The notes under the pieces are model-generated. The model saw only the letters and a list, made by a program, of their open reading frames with translations. It was not told the DNA's origin and did not search any database. Shown in pieces: positions 1-8,068 of a DNA stretch of 31,921 nucleotides. Positions within the stretch are counted from its first letter, which is position 1, and every line of letters begins with the position of its first letter. Made by a program: the position numbers and the translations under genes. Source of the DNA: JBLFWJ01 sp047611425 (GTDB taxonomy: Bacteria > Bacteroidota > Bacteroidia > UBA10329); contig JBLFWJ010000015.1 of assembly GCA_047611425.1 (NCBI GenBank), positions 1 through 31,921 of the forward strand. The letters run 5' to 3'.

Positions 1-1
1 C

Positions 2-517
2 GAGACGCTAAAAATCATTAAAACCAAAGCAGATTACACGGCTGCTGTGGCCAGAATAGACAGTTTGGTGCAGGAGGTGGAAACCAAGGGCATCGGGCTG
101 CAGGAATTAGAGGTTTTGGGCTTGTTGGTTTCAACCTATGAGGATGCGCAGTACCCATTTGAGAACCCGCATCCTGTTGAGGCCATTCGTTTTATGATGG
201 AACAACATGGAATGAAGGCGATTGACCTCGCGAAATTGATAGGTAGTAAAAGTCGCGTGAGCGAGGTTCTGAACTTAAAACGCGGCCTGAGTGTGGAAAT
301 GATGGTGATGCTGAACAAGCATCTTCACATTCCATTTGAGGTATTGATGCACCCGTACGACCTTAAGGCAGGTGGAAAAACAAGAAACAAACTTTCTAAT
401 TACCCTTCGAGGTCGAGCGCGCGTGCCGCATCGGCTGTTGGTGAGCCAAAAAAAATGGGCTATGTCAAGAAAAAGGCATCGAGCGAAAAAGGAAGTGTAA
501 AAACCACCAAGCGCTGA
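2..517 (+). CDS. HigA-type antitoxin / HTH regulator, 5' end outside window
   Basis: The frame is open to the left edge (reads ETLKIIKTKADYTAAVARID), so the true start lies upstream; the GTG at 47 is internal. Residues typical of HigA-family antitoxins are visible: the N-terminal 'LKIIKT.ADY..A..RID' helix, the 'YPFENPHPVEAIRFMMEQHG' segment, then a helix-turn-helix with 'DLAKLIGSKSRVSEVLNLKR' and a trailing 'LSVEMMVMLNKHLHIPFEVL'. Such proteins bind the promoter of their own toxin-antitoxin operon and neutralise a RelE-like HigB toxin, usually encoded just upstream; that gene would be outside the window. Odd feature: after the family's usual end near 'EVLMHPYDLKAG' there are about 50 more residues rich in Lys, Arg and Ser, a basic tail not expected in HigA. 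It may bind nucleic acid non-specifically. Whether this is a working TA pair cannot be judged here. Confidence 0.8.
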   Translation, partial: ETLKIIKTKADYTAAVARIDSLVQEVETKGIGLQELEVLGLLVSTYEDAQYPFENPHPVEAIRFMMEQHGMKAIDLAKLIGSKSRVSEVLNLKRGLSVEMMVMLNKHLHIPFEVLMHPYDLKAGGKTRNKLSNYPSRSSARAASAVGEPKKMGYVKKKASSEKGSVKTTKR

Positions 518-540
518 TAGCATTTAGATATTGGTAATAA

Positions 541-565
541 AAAGGGCCGCATAATGCAGCCCTTT
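541..565. terminator. Bidirectional hairpin terminator between convergent genes
   Basis: AAAGGGC (541-547) pairs with GCCCTTT (559-565), and the inner GCAT/ATGC also pair across one C-A mismatch. It lies between the ends of the HTH gene (517) and the minus-strand peptidase (637), so it can serve both strands. The T-rich tails are short on both sides. Confidence 0.65.
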
Positions 566-636
566 CAATTTGTAATCCTTCGACCTTTCCACAGTCTCAA
601 TAAACCCTCCACTCAGGATGACTCTCAGAGTTCCTG

Positions 637-1926
637 TTAAGAATTCATCACCTCCTCAATCTCTTCAATTTCCTTAGGGATGTTTTTCATCAAGTTGAAC
701 GGTTCCCCATTCGTCAATACCAAATCATCCTCGATTCGGATACCAATGTTTTCCTCTGGAATGTAAATTCCTGGCTCACAGGTGAAAACCATTCCAGCTT
801 CCATAGGACGGTCGAAATAACCCGAATCGTGCGTATCAAGTCCCAAGTGATGGCTCGTGCCATGCATGAAGTACTTTTTAAACGCTGGCCAGTTTGGATC
901 TTGGTTCTCAATATCCGTAGTGCTAATCAACCGCAAAGCCAATAATTCTGACTCCATCATTCTTCCTACCTCAGCATTGTATTCCTTAAAGGTCATTCCT
1001 GGACGAAGCATTTTGATTGCTCCGTTCATCACCTTCAAAACAGAATTGTAAACCTCTTTCTGTCGGTCCGAATAACGTCCATTAACAGGAATAGAACGCG
1101 TCATATCTGAATCGTAGTTGGCATACTCAGCGCCAACATCCATCAATAGGATATCTCCATCCTTACACTCCTTGTTGTTCTCCACATAATGAAGCACGCA
1201 TGAACTCGCGCCAGAACCGATAATAGGTGTGTAGGCAAATCCGGTAGAACGATTCATTAAGAATTCGTGCATGTATTCAGCCTCAATCTCATACTCCATC
1301 ACACCCGGCTTGATCATCTTCAGCACTCGTCTAAAACCAGCCTCGGTAATGTCACATGCCTTTTGAATTAACGCCACTTCAATATCAGATTTAATTCCTC
1401 TGATAGAATGCATGATTGGTGCACTTCGTCTGAACTTGTGCAATGGATATTTGTCCATACACCACTTTACAAATCGCGCTTCGCGGGTCTCTACCTCGGT
1501 GTTTGCCCGACCATGCTCGTTGCTATTCAAGTAAACATGAGAAGCCTCGCACATCAGCTGATTGAAGATGCTTTCAAACTGACTTAACCAGTAAACAGTC
1601 TTAATGCCTGATACATCTGTAGCTTGCTCTTTGGTCAACTTTGCGCCTTCCCAAACAGCAATAAGATCGCTCGTCTCCTTTAGAAACAAAATCTCGCGAT
1701 GCTTTTCTTCCCTAGAGTTTGGAAAAAGAACGAGGATAGATTCTTCCTGATCAATCCCGCTTAAGTGAAGAATATCAGTTGCTTGCTTAAAGGGCATAGC
1801 ACCATCGGCACTGGTTGGCATAATGTCATTGCTATTGAAAACAGCAATGCTCAATGGCACCAATCCATCAATAAACCGTTGCCGATTATTCACAAACAAT
1901 TGGGTATCAATCTTATCGTATCTCAT
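637..1926 (-). CDS. pepP: Xaa-Pro aminopeptidase (aminopeptidase P, M24B)
   Basis: This 429-residue protein has the two-domain architecture of aminopeptidase P: an N-terminal domain (about 1-175) and a C-terminal pita-bread metallopeptidase fold. The dinuclear metal (usually Mn) ligands are visible: Asp263 in LMDVGAEY, Asp274 in SDMTR, His359 in the HGTSHHLGLDTHD block, Glu384 in EPGIYIP and Glu399 in IRIEDD. The enzyme removes an N-terminal residue preceding proline; no signal peptide is seen, so it should act in the cytoplasm. ATG at 1926 starts the protein with MRYDKIDTQLF. It is divergent from the sdh operon, with its own putative promoter in between. Length and motif spacing are normal for the family; nothing appears broken. 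Confidence 0.93.
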   Translation of the reverse strand: MRYDKIDTQLFVNNRQRFIDGLVPLSIAVFNSNDIMPTSADGAMPFKQATDILHLSGIDQEESILVLFPNSREEKHREILFLKETSDLIAVWEGAKLTKEQATDVSGIKTVYWLSQFESIFNQLMCEASHVYLNSNEHGRANTEVETREARFVKWCMDKYPLHKFRRSAPIMHSIRGIKSDIEVALIQKACDITEAGFRRVLKMIKPGVMEYEIEAEYMHEFLMNRSTGFAYTPIIGSGASSCVLHYVENNKECKDGDILLMDVGAEYANYDSDMTRSIPVNGRYSDRQKEVYNSVLKVMNGAIKMLRPGMTFKEYNAEVGRMMESELLALRLISTTDIENQDPNWPAFKKYFMHGTSHHLGLDTHDSGYFDRPMEAGMVFTCEPGIYIPEENIGIRIEDDLVLTNGEPFNLMKNIPKEIEEIEEVMNS

Positions 1927-1943
1927 ATCTCAAAATGTTGATG

Positions 1944-1973
1944 TAAAGGTAGTTCTCATCCTCATCCAACAAA
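1944..1973 (-). promoter_or_regulatory. Putative Bacteroidota-type promoter of pepP
   Basis: On the minus strand TTTG (1970-1973) is followed after 18 nt by TACCTTTA (1944-1951), one mismatch from TAnnTTTG. The box ends 17 nt before the pepP ATG, implying a short leader. Confidence 0.45.
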
Positions 1974-2056
1974 ACACTGAAGAAGAGTTATAATCTTGAT
2001 TGATTTTTGCAACGAGAATATATGCCACACGTCATTCTACGTATAGCTTTGGATAT

Positions 2057-2064
2057 TACATTTG
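2057..2064 (+). promoter_or_regulatory. Putative -7 element of sdhCAB promoter
   Basis: TACATTTG matches the Bacteroidota -7 consensus TAnnTTTG exactly. No good -33 TTTG is seen at the expected distance. Transcription would start near 2070, about 40 nt before the sdhC ATG at 2110. This argues against the upstream TTG at 2062 being a translation start. Confidence 0.5.
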
Positions 2065-2109
2065 CGCGAGATACCAAAGGGTATTTCAGCATTAAATCTA
2101 GACCATACA

Positions 2110-2775
2110 ATGTCCGCATCAATAGCTCGGAAAGCCTTTATGGCAGCCACAGGTCTCTTCCTTGTGATCTTCCTGCTCCAGCATTTAATCATCAATTCAT
2201 TATCGGTTATTAGTCCTGACGCATTCAACGAGGCATCCCATTTTATGGGAACCAACCCGTTTGTTCAGTACCTCGCTCAACCGATATTAGCCTTCGGAGT
2301 AATTGCTCACCTTATTATGGGAATGAGATTGGAATTGCAGAATCGCTCTGCTCGGCCAATCAATTATGCTTTCAATAAGCCTTCAGCCAATTCCAGTTGG
2401 ATGAGCAGAAACATGATTTACACAGGAGTTACAGTAATGCTTTTTCTAGGCCTCCACTTTTACGATTTCTGGATTCCTGAATTGAACACCAAGTTTGTTG
2501 TAGGAGATATGTCTGGTTTAAATGCAGCTGGCGAATGGCGATACTTTGAAGAACTTCAACACAAGTTTGTTGACCCGATTAGAGTTGGGATTTATGTTCT
2601 CTCCTTCGTCTTCTTGGGGCTACACTTATTGCACGGTTTTCAATCAGCCTTTCAATCGGTTGGATTCAACCACAACAAATACACTCCATTGATTAAGAAA
2701 GCAGCCAACATTTATGGAATTGGCGTTCCTCTTGGCTTCGTGATCATTGCAGTTTTTCATTTTCTCAATCACTGA
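2110..2775 (+). CDS. sdhC: Succinate dehydrogenase cytochrome b558 subunit
   Basis: This 221-residue integral membrane protein anchors the Sdh catalytic subunits and passes electrons to or from menaquinone through haem b. It is the single-subunit anchor type (no separate SdhD) with five hydrophobic helices: residues beginning near AFMAATGLFLVIFLLQHL, the AQPILAFGVIAHLIMG stretch, a third at NMIYTGVTVMLFLGLHFYDF, a fourth at IYVLSFVFLGLHLLHGF and a fifth at GIGVPLGFVIIAVFHFL. His residues placed in these helices (QHL, AHL, GLHF, LHLLH) are candidate haem ligands, as in the di-haem B. subtilis/Wolinella family. ATG at 2110 was chosen over an in-frame TTG at 2062, since the earlier segment lies over the promoter. 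First gene of the operon; sdhA follows after 19 nt. Confidence 0.93.
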   Translation: MSASIARKAFMAATGLFLVIFLLQHLIINSLSVISPDAFNEASHFMGTNPFVQYLAQPILAFGVIAHLIMGMRLELQNRSARPINYAFNKPSANSSWMSRNMIYTGVTVMLFLGLHFYDFWIPELNTKFVVGDMSGLNAAGEWRYFEELQHKFVDPIRVGIYVLSFVFLGLHLLHGFQSAFQSVGFNHNKYTPLIKKAANIYGIGVPLGFVIIAVFHFLNH

Positions 2776-2794
2776 TCGTTCAAACTTATAGACC

Positions 2795-4810
2795 ATGTCA
2801 AAATTGAACGCGAATATTCCTGCTGGTCCTTTAAAGGAGAAGTGGACCAATCATAAAAACAACATTAACGTTGTAAATCCTGCCAACAAACGCCACATCG
2901 ATGTAATCGTTGTAGGTACTGGTTTGGCGGGTGGCGCAGCCGCAGCTTCGTTGGCCGAGATGGGCTACAACGTAAAAGCCTTCTGCTATCAGGATAGCCC
3001 AAGACGAGCACACTCAATTGCTGCTCAGGGTGGTATAAACGCTGCTAAGAATTACCAGAATGATGGTGATTCTACTTACCGATTATTCTACGATACGGTG
3101 AAGGGTGGCGATTACCGCGCAAGAGAAGCGAATGTTCACCGATTGGCCGAGGTTTCCGCCAACATCATCGACCAATGTGTCGCTCAAGGTGTTCCATTCG
3201 CGAGAGATTACGGAGGCCTTTTGGACAACCGTTCGTTCGGTGGCGTTTTGGTTTCAAGAACGTTTTATGCGAAGGGTCAAACCGGACAGCAATTGTTGCT
3301 CGGAGCTTACTCGGCTATGAATCGCCAGATTGCTAAAGGCAAAATAGAAATGCACAACCGACACGAAATGTTGGATGTTGTTTTGGTTGATGGAAAAGCA
3401 AGAGGAATTATTGCTCGTAACTTGGTTACTGGCGAGGTTCAAAGGCATTCGGCACATGCGGTGATAATTGCAAGTGGTGGCTACGGAAACGTTTTCTTCC
3501 TTAGTACAAATGCGATGGGTTCTAACGTTACTGCTGGATGGAAAATCCACAAGAAAGGCGCGTATTTCGCTAATCCTTGCTATACGCAGATTCATCCAAC
3601 GTGTATTCCTCGTTCTGGGGATCACCAATCCAAATTGACTTTAATGTCAGAGTCGTTGAGAAACGATGGTAGAATTTGGGTTCCTAAGAATCTCGATGAC
3701 GTAAAGGCGATTCGAGAAGGAAAGCTGAAGCCAGTAGAAATCAGCGAAGAAAACCGCGACTACTATTTGGAAAGGCGTTACCCAGCTTTCGGAAACCTTG
3801 TTCCACGAGATGTGGCCTCGAGAGCGGCCAAAGAGCGGTGCGATGCTGGATATGGAGTAAACGCAACTGGTGAAGCTGTCTACTTAGATTTCAGCTCAGC
3901 ATTTGAACGATACGGAACTACGGAGGCACTTACAAGTGGGATCCAAAATCCAACGCCAGAAAAAATTCGTGCGTTAGGTGAGAAAGTGGTTGAGGGGAAA
4001 TATGGAAACCTCTTTCAGATGTACGAGAAGATTGTAGATCAGAATCCGTACAAAACGCCAATGATGATCTACCCGGCTGTTCACTATACGATGGGTGGTG
4101 TTTGGGTCGATTACAATTTGATGACGACCATTCCTGGTTGCTACTGTGCGGGAGAAGCAAACTTCTCTGATCACGGAGCAAACAGACTTGGAGCTTCCGC
4201 TTTGATGCAAGGTTTGGCAGACGGATATTTCGTTCTTCCTTACACCGTTGGTGATTACTTGGCGGATGAGATTCGAACAGGAAAAATCCCAACGGATTCT
4301 CCAGAATTTGATGCCGCAGAGAAGGACGTTAAAGAGCGTTTAGCCCGGTTCATCAACATTAAAGGAACCAAATCTGTAGACCATTTCCACAAGCGATTAG
4401 GCAAGATTATGTGGGATAATGTTGGAATGGCTCGAAACGCAGCGGGCCTAAAAGAAGCGATGGCGGAGATTAAAAAAATCCGTGAGGAATTCTGGTCAGA
4501 TCTTCGTGTTCCTGGTAGCCTCGATGAAATGAATCCTGAGCTAGAAAAAGCCGGTCGAGTTGCCGATTTCCTTGAATTAGGAGAACTCTTTGCAAAAGAT
4601 GCTTTAGACAGAAACGAAAGCTGTGGCGGACACTTCCGTGAAGAATCAGTTGAGTTAGATGGTGAACAAAAGGGTGAAGCCAAACGTGATGATGAGAACT
4701 TCGCGTTTGTTTCAGCATGGGAATGGACTGGGGATCCGAGCGAATCGAAGCTTCATAAAGAACAGCTTGAGTTCAACGATATTGAGTTGAAGCAAAGAAG
4801 TTACAAGTGA
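2795..4810 (+). CDS. sdhA: Succinate dehydrogenase flavoprotein subunit
   Basis: The 671-residue flavoprotein oxidises succinate to fumarate. The Rossmann motif GTGLAGG is at 41-47. The block HSIAAQGG (73-80) holds the His expected to link FAD covalently. The motif NLVPRDVASRA contains the conserved active-site Arg region. HYTMGGVWVD and GANRLGASALMQGLADGYF are further family signatures. At about 670 residues it belongs to the longer Bacteroidota/Wolinella-type group that pairs with the five-helix SdhC. The ATG at 2795 starts MSKLNANIP. The TGA at 4808-4810 lies inside the first unit of an inverted heptad array that brackets the next gene. The extreme C-terminus (about FNDIELKQRSYK) should be compared with relatives to see if it was altered by that insertion. 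Confidence 0.96.
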   Translation: MSKLNANIPAGPLKEKWTNHKNNINVVNPANKRHIDVIVVGTGLAGGAAAASLAEMGYNVKAFCYQDSPRRAHSIAAQGGINAAKNYQNDGDSTYRLFYDTVKGGDYRAREANVHRLAEVSANIIDQCVAQGVPFARDYGGLLDNRSFGGVLVSRTFYAKGQTGQQLLLGAYSAMNRQIAKGKIEMHNRHEMLDVVLVDGKARGIIARNLVTGEVQRHSAHAVIIASGGYGNVFFLSTNAMGSNVTAGWKIHKKGAYFANPCYTQIHPTCIPRSGDHQSKLTLMSESLRNDGRIWVPKNLDDVKAIREGKLKPVEISEENRDYYLERRYPAFGNLVPRDVASRAAKERCDAGYGVNATGEAVYLDFSSAFERYGTTEALTSGIQNPTPEKIRALGEKVVEGKYGNLFQMYEKIVDQNPYKTPMMIYPAVHYTMGGVWVDYNLMTTIPGCYCAGEANFSDHGANRLGASALMQGLADGYFVLPYTVGDYLADEIRTGKIPTDSPEFDAAEKDVKERLARFINIKGTKSVDHFHKRLGKIMWDNVGMARNAAGLKEAMAEIKKIREEFWSDLRVPGSLDEMNPELEKAGRVADFLELGELFAKDALDRNESCGGHFREESVELDGEQKGEAKRDDENFAFVSAWEWTGDPSESKLHKEQLEFNDIELKQRSYK

Positions 4811-4834
4811 TAAGTGAATAGCGACCAGTGAATA
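4807..4834 (+). repeat. Left heptad array / inverted repeat arm
   Basis: Four 7-bp units follow one another: GTGATAA, GTGAATA, GCGACCA, GTGAATA. The first 22 bases (4807-4828) match the reverse complement of 5239-5260 at 20 of 22 positions. The first unit overlaps the sdhA stop codon. Read forward, the array has stop codons in all three frames. Confidence 0.85.
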
Positions 4835-4843
4835 GTATTTGAG

Positions 4844-5215
4844 ATGCCAGAAAAAATAAGTTCATACAAAGAGCTTAAAGTCTGGCAAAAAGGAATGGAA
4901 TTAACGAAACACATCTACAAATTGACCGAGGGCTTTCCTGATTCAGAAAGATTTGGATTGACTTCGCAAATGAGAAGATGTGCAGTTTCCGTTCCTTCGA
5001 ATATTACTGAAGGTTGGGGTAGAGGAAAGAACAAGTATTTCGGGAATCACCTTAAAATAGCCCGTGGGTCTTTGTGTGAGTTAGAAACTCAATTAACACT
5101 TTCTGTTGAGTTGAATTTTTTGAATGAACTAAATAGGGAAGTTTCATCCTTGGTTTCAGAACTAGGGAAAATGCTCACCTCTTTGATAAATAAAGTTGAC
5201 AGTAGAACCGACTAG
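4844..5215 (+). CDS. Four-helix bundle protein (S23 / intervening-sequence family)
   Basis: The 123-residue protein begins with the family signature 'SYKELKVWQKGMELTKHIYKL', continues with 'FPDSERFGLTSQMRRCAVSVPSNITEGWGR' and ends with a helix 'LVSELGKMLTSLINKV'. This matches the four-helix-bundle family first known from intervening sequences of some 23S rRNA genes, and related in fold to the Avd accessory protein of diversity-generating retroelements. Molecular function is unknown; family members form pentameric barrels with basic surfaces suggesting nucleic-acid binding. It sits between sdhA and sdhB, where no such gene is expected, and is flanked by inverted heptad arrays, so it looks like an inserted module. 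No reverse transcriptase or variable repeat is nearby, so it is not part of a DGR. Confidence 0.9.
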   Translation: MPEKISSYKELKVWQKGMELTKHIYKLTEGFPDSERFGLTSQMRRCAVSVPSNITEGWGRGKNKYFGNHLKIARGSLCELETQLTLSVELNFLNELNREVSSLVSELGKMLTSLINKVDSRTD

Positions 5216-5238
5216 AGTTTACTACCAGGGCTTCTTTT

Positions 5239-5267
5239 CTGGTCACTATTCACTAATCACTATTCGC
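5239..5267 (-). repeat. Right heptad array / inverted repeat arm
   Basis: On the minus strand the units are GCGAATA (5261-5267), GTGATTA (5254-5260), GTGAATA (5247-5253) and GTGACCA (5240-5246). Positions 5239-5260 are the 20/22 inverted match of 4807-4828. The array ends 7 nt before the sdhB ATG, so it also forms that gene's leader. Confidence 0.85.
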
Positions 5268-5274
5268 TAATAAG

Positions 5275-6027
5275 ATGAATCTGACACTAAAAGTCTGGAG
5301 ACAGAAAGACGGAAAAGCCAAAGGCTCTTTGGAGACTTACGAGATAAAGGATGTTTCGCCTGACTGTTCCTTTTTGGAAATGCTTGATATGTTGAACGAA
5401 GATCTGATCAATGCAGGCAACGATCCTGTTGCTTTTGATCATGATTGTCGTGAAGGTATCTGTGGAACGTGCTCCTTATATATTAATGGAGAAGCACACG
5501 GACCTGGTAGATTGATCACCACGTGCCAGCTGCACATGCGATCATTCAAGAATGGCGAAACGGTTTATATCGAGCCATTTAGAGCAGCGGCTTTCCCGGT
5601 CGTGAAAGACCTGATGGTAGATCGAAGTTCGTTTGACAGAATTCAGCAAGCAGGCGGTTTCGTTTCCGTTAATACCTCTGGAAATACACAGGACGCAAAC
5701 GCACTTCCTATTCCAAAAGCGGATGCCGACAAAGCTTTTGATGCAGCAACCTGCATTGGCTGTGGAGCATGCGTTGCGAGTTGCAAGAACTCATCGGCCA
5801 TGCTTTTTGTTGCTGCGAAAGTGAGCCAGTTTGCTTTGCTTCCGCAGGGAAAAGTTGAAGCAAAAGACCGCGTACTAAACATGGTAAAGCAGATGGACGA
5901 AGAAGGGTTCGGAAACTGCACCAACACAGGAGCTTGCGAAGTTGAATGCCCGAAAGGAATTTCTCTAGAGAACATCGCTCGGATGAATCGAGAATACATA
6001 AGCGCTGCCATTATGAGCGAGGACTGA
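5275..6027 (+). CDS. sdhB: Succinate dehydrogenase iron-sulfur subunit
   Basis: The 250-residue subunit carries three Fe-S centres that relay electrons from FAD in SdhA to haem in SdhC. [2Fe-2S]: Cys58, Cys63, Cys66 and Cys84 (CREGICGTC...TTC). [4Fe-4S]: Cys160, Cys163, Cys166 plus Cys225 (CIGCGAC...ECP). [3Fe-4S]: Cys170, Cys215 and Cys221. All ligands are present. The ATG at 5275 gives MNLTLKVWRQKDGK; it lies 7 nt after the right inverted-repeat arm. Normally this gene would follow sdhA closely; here 464 nt holding the four-helix-bundle gene intervene, and no promoter consensus was found in between, so expression probably depends on readthrough. A strong terminator follows the gene. Confidence 0.96.
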   Translation: MNLTLKVWRQKDGKAKGSLETYEIKDVSPDCSFLEMLDMLNEDLINAGNDPVAFDHDCREGICGTCSLYINGEAHGPGRLITTCQLHMRSFKNGETVYIEPFRAAAFPVVKDLMVDRSSFDRIQQAGGFVSVNTSGNTQDANALPIPKADADKAFDAATCIGCGACVASCKNSSAMLFVAAKVSQFALLPQGKVEAKDRVLNMVKQMDEEGFGNCTNTGACEVECPKGISLENIARMNREYISAAIMSED

Positions 6028-6060
6028 TTCAGAAATCGAAACAAGAATTATTAGAATTGA

Positions 6061-6086
6061 AGGGCCACTGAGAAGTGGCCTTTTTT
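6061..6086 (+). terminator. Rho-independent terminator of the sdh operon
   Basis: GGCCACT (6063-6069), loop GAGA, AGTGGCC (6074-6080), then six T. It lies 35 nt after the sdhB stop. Confidence 0.9.
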
Positions 6087-6106
6087 CTTTCCGTAAATTC
6101 GGAAGT

Positions 6107-7024
6107 ATGAATCGTCTCACGATTATTGGACTGTTGTTCTTTTTTGGACAACACACTTTAGCTCAGTCAACTTTTTGTCCTGAGGGTGCACGATGGCTTT
6201 ATGAAAATATCGGGTCAGCGAATAATTTTCACAGTCAGGTGCACTATGAATATTCTGGAGACACCACAATCAGCAATCACTCCGATGTCCGAGTGATCAA
6301 GCAAGAATGGCGTGGTGAGCTTCCATGGGGAGAAACATTTTTCCAGCAGGACACCAGCTACACTTGGCAAAGCGGTGATTCTATATTCCAGTACGTTGAT
6401 GGAAATTTTGAGTTAGCGTTTGACCTTAATGTAGATGTTGGAGATACTCGGGTTGTGTACTTCGCAGCCGACCTTTGCTTTAACCACGACACCATGCTCA
6501 TCGAAGATATTGATACCATGGAATATCAAGGTCATCAATTACGAAGATTCCATTACAAACTTCTAATTGAAGACCAGATGTCGTTGATCGAAGGGCCCGG
6601 ACAAGCTGGCTCAATGCAAAGTCAATATGTAGAAAGATTGGGGTTTATAACTGATCACCCGACAGCTAACGGGTTCAGGTGTGAAGGAAATCTCATCTCA
6701 GAATACGAACCCAAAAGGTTTCGTTGCTACACAGATAATGAACTAGCCAACAATTTCCCTGACACATGCCAAGTGTTTCTCAGCACCATTGAACAACAAA
6801 ATGCGCAGTTCGAAATTGAAGTTCGACAGGGTCAACTTATAGTTAATGATGCTTCGAACTCCAACCTTAAGGTTTTCAATGTGCAGGGAAAAGAACTTTT
6901 TCGAAAGTCAATTATGTCGGATAACTACTCAATCGACATCAGTCATCTACCAAATGGAGTTTTGATAATTGCAGTTGACTTCGAAAACAATCAAACTGTT
7001 AAGAAAATCGTTAAGGTGAACTAG
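6107..7024 (+). CDS. Secreted protein with T9SS sorting domain, function unknown
   Basis: The 305-residue product starts with a clear Sec signal (MNRLTIIGLLFFFGQHTLAQ, cleavage probably after AQ). The middle is rich in Asp, Tyr and aromatic residues with no domain I can name. The last 75 or so residues fit a type A T9SS C-terminal sorting domain: a hydrophobic beta strand 'LKVFNVQGKELF', then 'IDISHLPNGVLIIAVDFENN' and the basic end 'VKKIVKVN'. It should therefore cross the outer membrane through the type IX machinery, to which SprE (8069-10837) belongs. ATG at 6107 directly follows the sdh terminator; a weak TAAATTCG at 6094-6101 could be a -7 box only if the mRNA is leaderless. It converges with the M23 gene with a 37-nt gap and no clear terminator. 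Confidence 0.85.
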   Translation: MNRLTIIGLLFFFGQHTLAQSTFCPEGARWLYENIGSANNFHSQVHYEYSGDTTISNHSDVRVIKQEWRGELPWGETFFQQDTSYTWQSGDSIFQYVDGNFELAFDLNVDVGDTRVVYFAADLCFNHDTMLIEDIDTMEYQGHQLRRFHYKLLIEDQMSLIEGPGQAGSMQSQYVERLGFITDHPTANGFRCEGNLISEYEPKRFRCYTDNELANNFPDTCQVFLSTIEQQNAQFEIEVRQGQLIVNDASNSNLKVFNVQGKELFRKSIMSDNYSIDISHLPNGVLIIAVDFENNQTVKKIVKVN

Positions 7025-7061
7025 ATGATCTTTTCCAATCACAGGTTACTATTCGCTTTTT

Positions 7062-7946
7062 TCAAAAAATAATATGCTCAGTCGGATCAATCGGCCTGCC
7101 CCGATGCCAAAGCTCGAAATGCAAATGTGGGCCTGAGGTAAGTTCGCCAGTGTTTCCAGCTATGGCAATTGCCTCCCCGGCCTTTACAATATCCCCAGCC
7201 TTTTTAAGCAGAACTGAATTGTGTTTGTAAAACGTAGTCAGACCAAAAGCATGTTGAACCGCAATTACATTTCCGGTTTCGTAAGTCCAGGAGGCCATGA
7301 TGACTGTACCATCTAGTGTAGCTTTAACCGGAGCATCAGGCGTTGTAGCCAAATCCACACCATAATGTTCCTCGTTAATGTCGAAGGAATCAACCACCTC
7401 ACCGTTTAAAGGCGCAAAGAAAAAGATGTTGCTTATGTCAGCTTCGGTATCAGCAACACGGCTCACATTCAAGTTTTGAAGATTAAATCGCTCATCGGCC
7501 TCCACCCTAGCACGTAAAATTGAATCCTGTTTTGAAACACTGAATTCGATATCCGAATACTTTTTGGTTGTATCAGGTTCCTTCAAGTCTTCCATTGGAA
7601 GATCACCGGTAATGATGTTATTCAGGTTCTCGAGATAGGTATCGCGAAGCTGTAATTCTCTAATTAGCGAATCAGTTCGATGCGCATTATAATAGACTTG
7701 TTGCTTGGTCTCAATGTCCGCATACCCAGGCACATACTCTCTTAGAGGAGTAAATGCCACGAGGTAAATCACTGAAATAATCAGGAGTATGGAAATGGAT
7801 CCGAAGACAATAATCACGTTAAGTGGAGAGAGGATAAGAGACAGCTTTTCCTGAAACGTCTCGTCATCCATAATGACCAAACGATACTTAACTTGAAGCT
7901 TTTTACTGATCTTCTTTTTCGATTTTTTGTCCTGATCCACGGCCAT
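7062..7946 (-). CDS. Membrane-anchored M23 (LytM) family metallopeptidase
   Basis: The 294-residue protein has a basic cytoplasmic N-terminus, one transmembrane helix at about 42-64 and a linker with coiled-coil character (80-160). A C-terminal LytM domain contains His194 and Asp198 (HYGVD), His242 (FYKHNS) and the HLH motif His274/His276 (SGPHLHFELW). These are the zinc ligands and catalytic His of active enzymes, so it is probably a peptidoglycan endopeptidase facing the periplasm rather than a degenerate EnvC-like activator. The protein ends soon after the HLH block, as usual. It is divergent from sprE with 122 nt between starts. The start (ATG at 7946) gives MAVDQDKKSKKK. Comparable proteins in Bacteroidota help shape the cell wall; the specific partner is unknown. 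Confidence 0.9.
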   Translation of the reverse strand: MAVDQDKKSKKKISKKLQVKYRLVIMDDETFQEKLSLILSPLNVIIVFGSISILLIISVIYLVAFTPLREYVPGYADIETKQQVYYNAHRTDSLIRELQLRDTYLENLNNIITGDLPMEDLKEPDTTKKYSDIEFSVSKQDSILRARVEADERFNLQNLNVSRVADTEADISNIFFFAPLNGEVVDSFDINEEHYGVDLATTPDAPVKATLDGTVIMASWTYETGNVIAVQHAFGLTTFYKHNSVLLKKAGDIVKAGEAIAIAGNTGELTSGPHLHFELWHRGRPIDPTEHIIF

Positions 7947-8024
7947 CGCGTCAAATATCGAAAATTAACCTGCGTCAATCGCCCAACAACCCCTGAAAAC
8001 AGAGTTATATTCCTTAAAATAAAA

Positions 8025-8032
8025 TATTTTTG
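8025..8032 (+). promoter_or_regulatory. Putative -7 element of sprE promoter
   Basis: TATTTTTG fits TAnnTTTG exactly. Transcription would begin near 8038, which excludes the TTG codon at 8030 as the translation start and favours the TTG at 8069. No convincing -33 element is seen. Confidence 0.5.
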
Positions 8033-8068
8033 TCGGCCTTGAGTTACACAGACCCCGAACGTAGGTTC

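Noticed and set aside
1..9. CGAGACGCT at the left edge equals the outer end of the 28-bp inverted repeat at 30260
   Set aside because: Only nine bases, and it lies within the normal HigA reading frame; chance.
3254..4683. Several minus-strand frames of 78-142 codons within sdhA
   Set aside because: Shadows of the sdhA coding sequence; no motif, signal or promoter.
4844..5215. Diversity-generating retroelement (four-helix-bundle protein as Avd)
   Set aside because: No reverse transcriptase, template repeat or variable repeat nearby; the N-terminus fits the stand-alone S23/IVP family.
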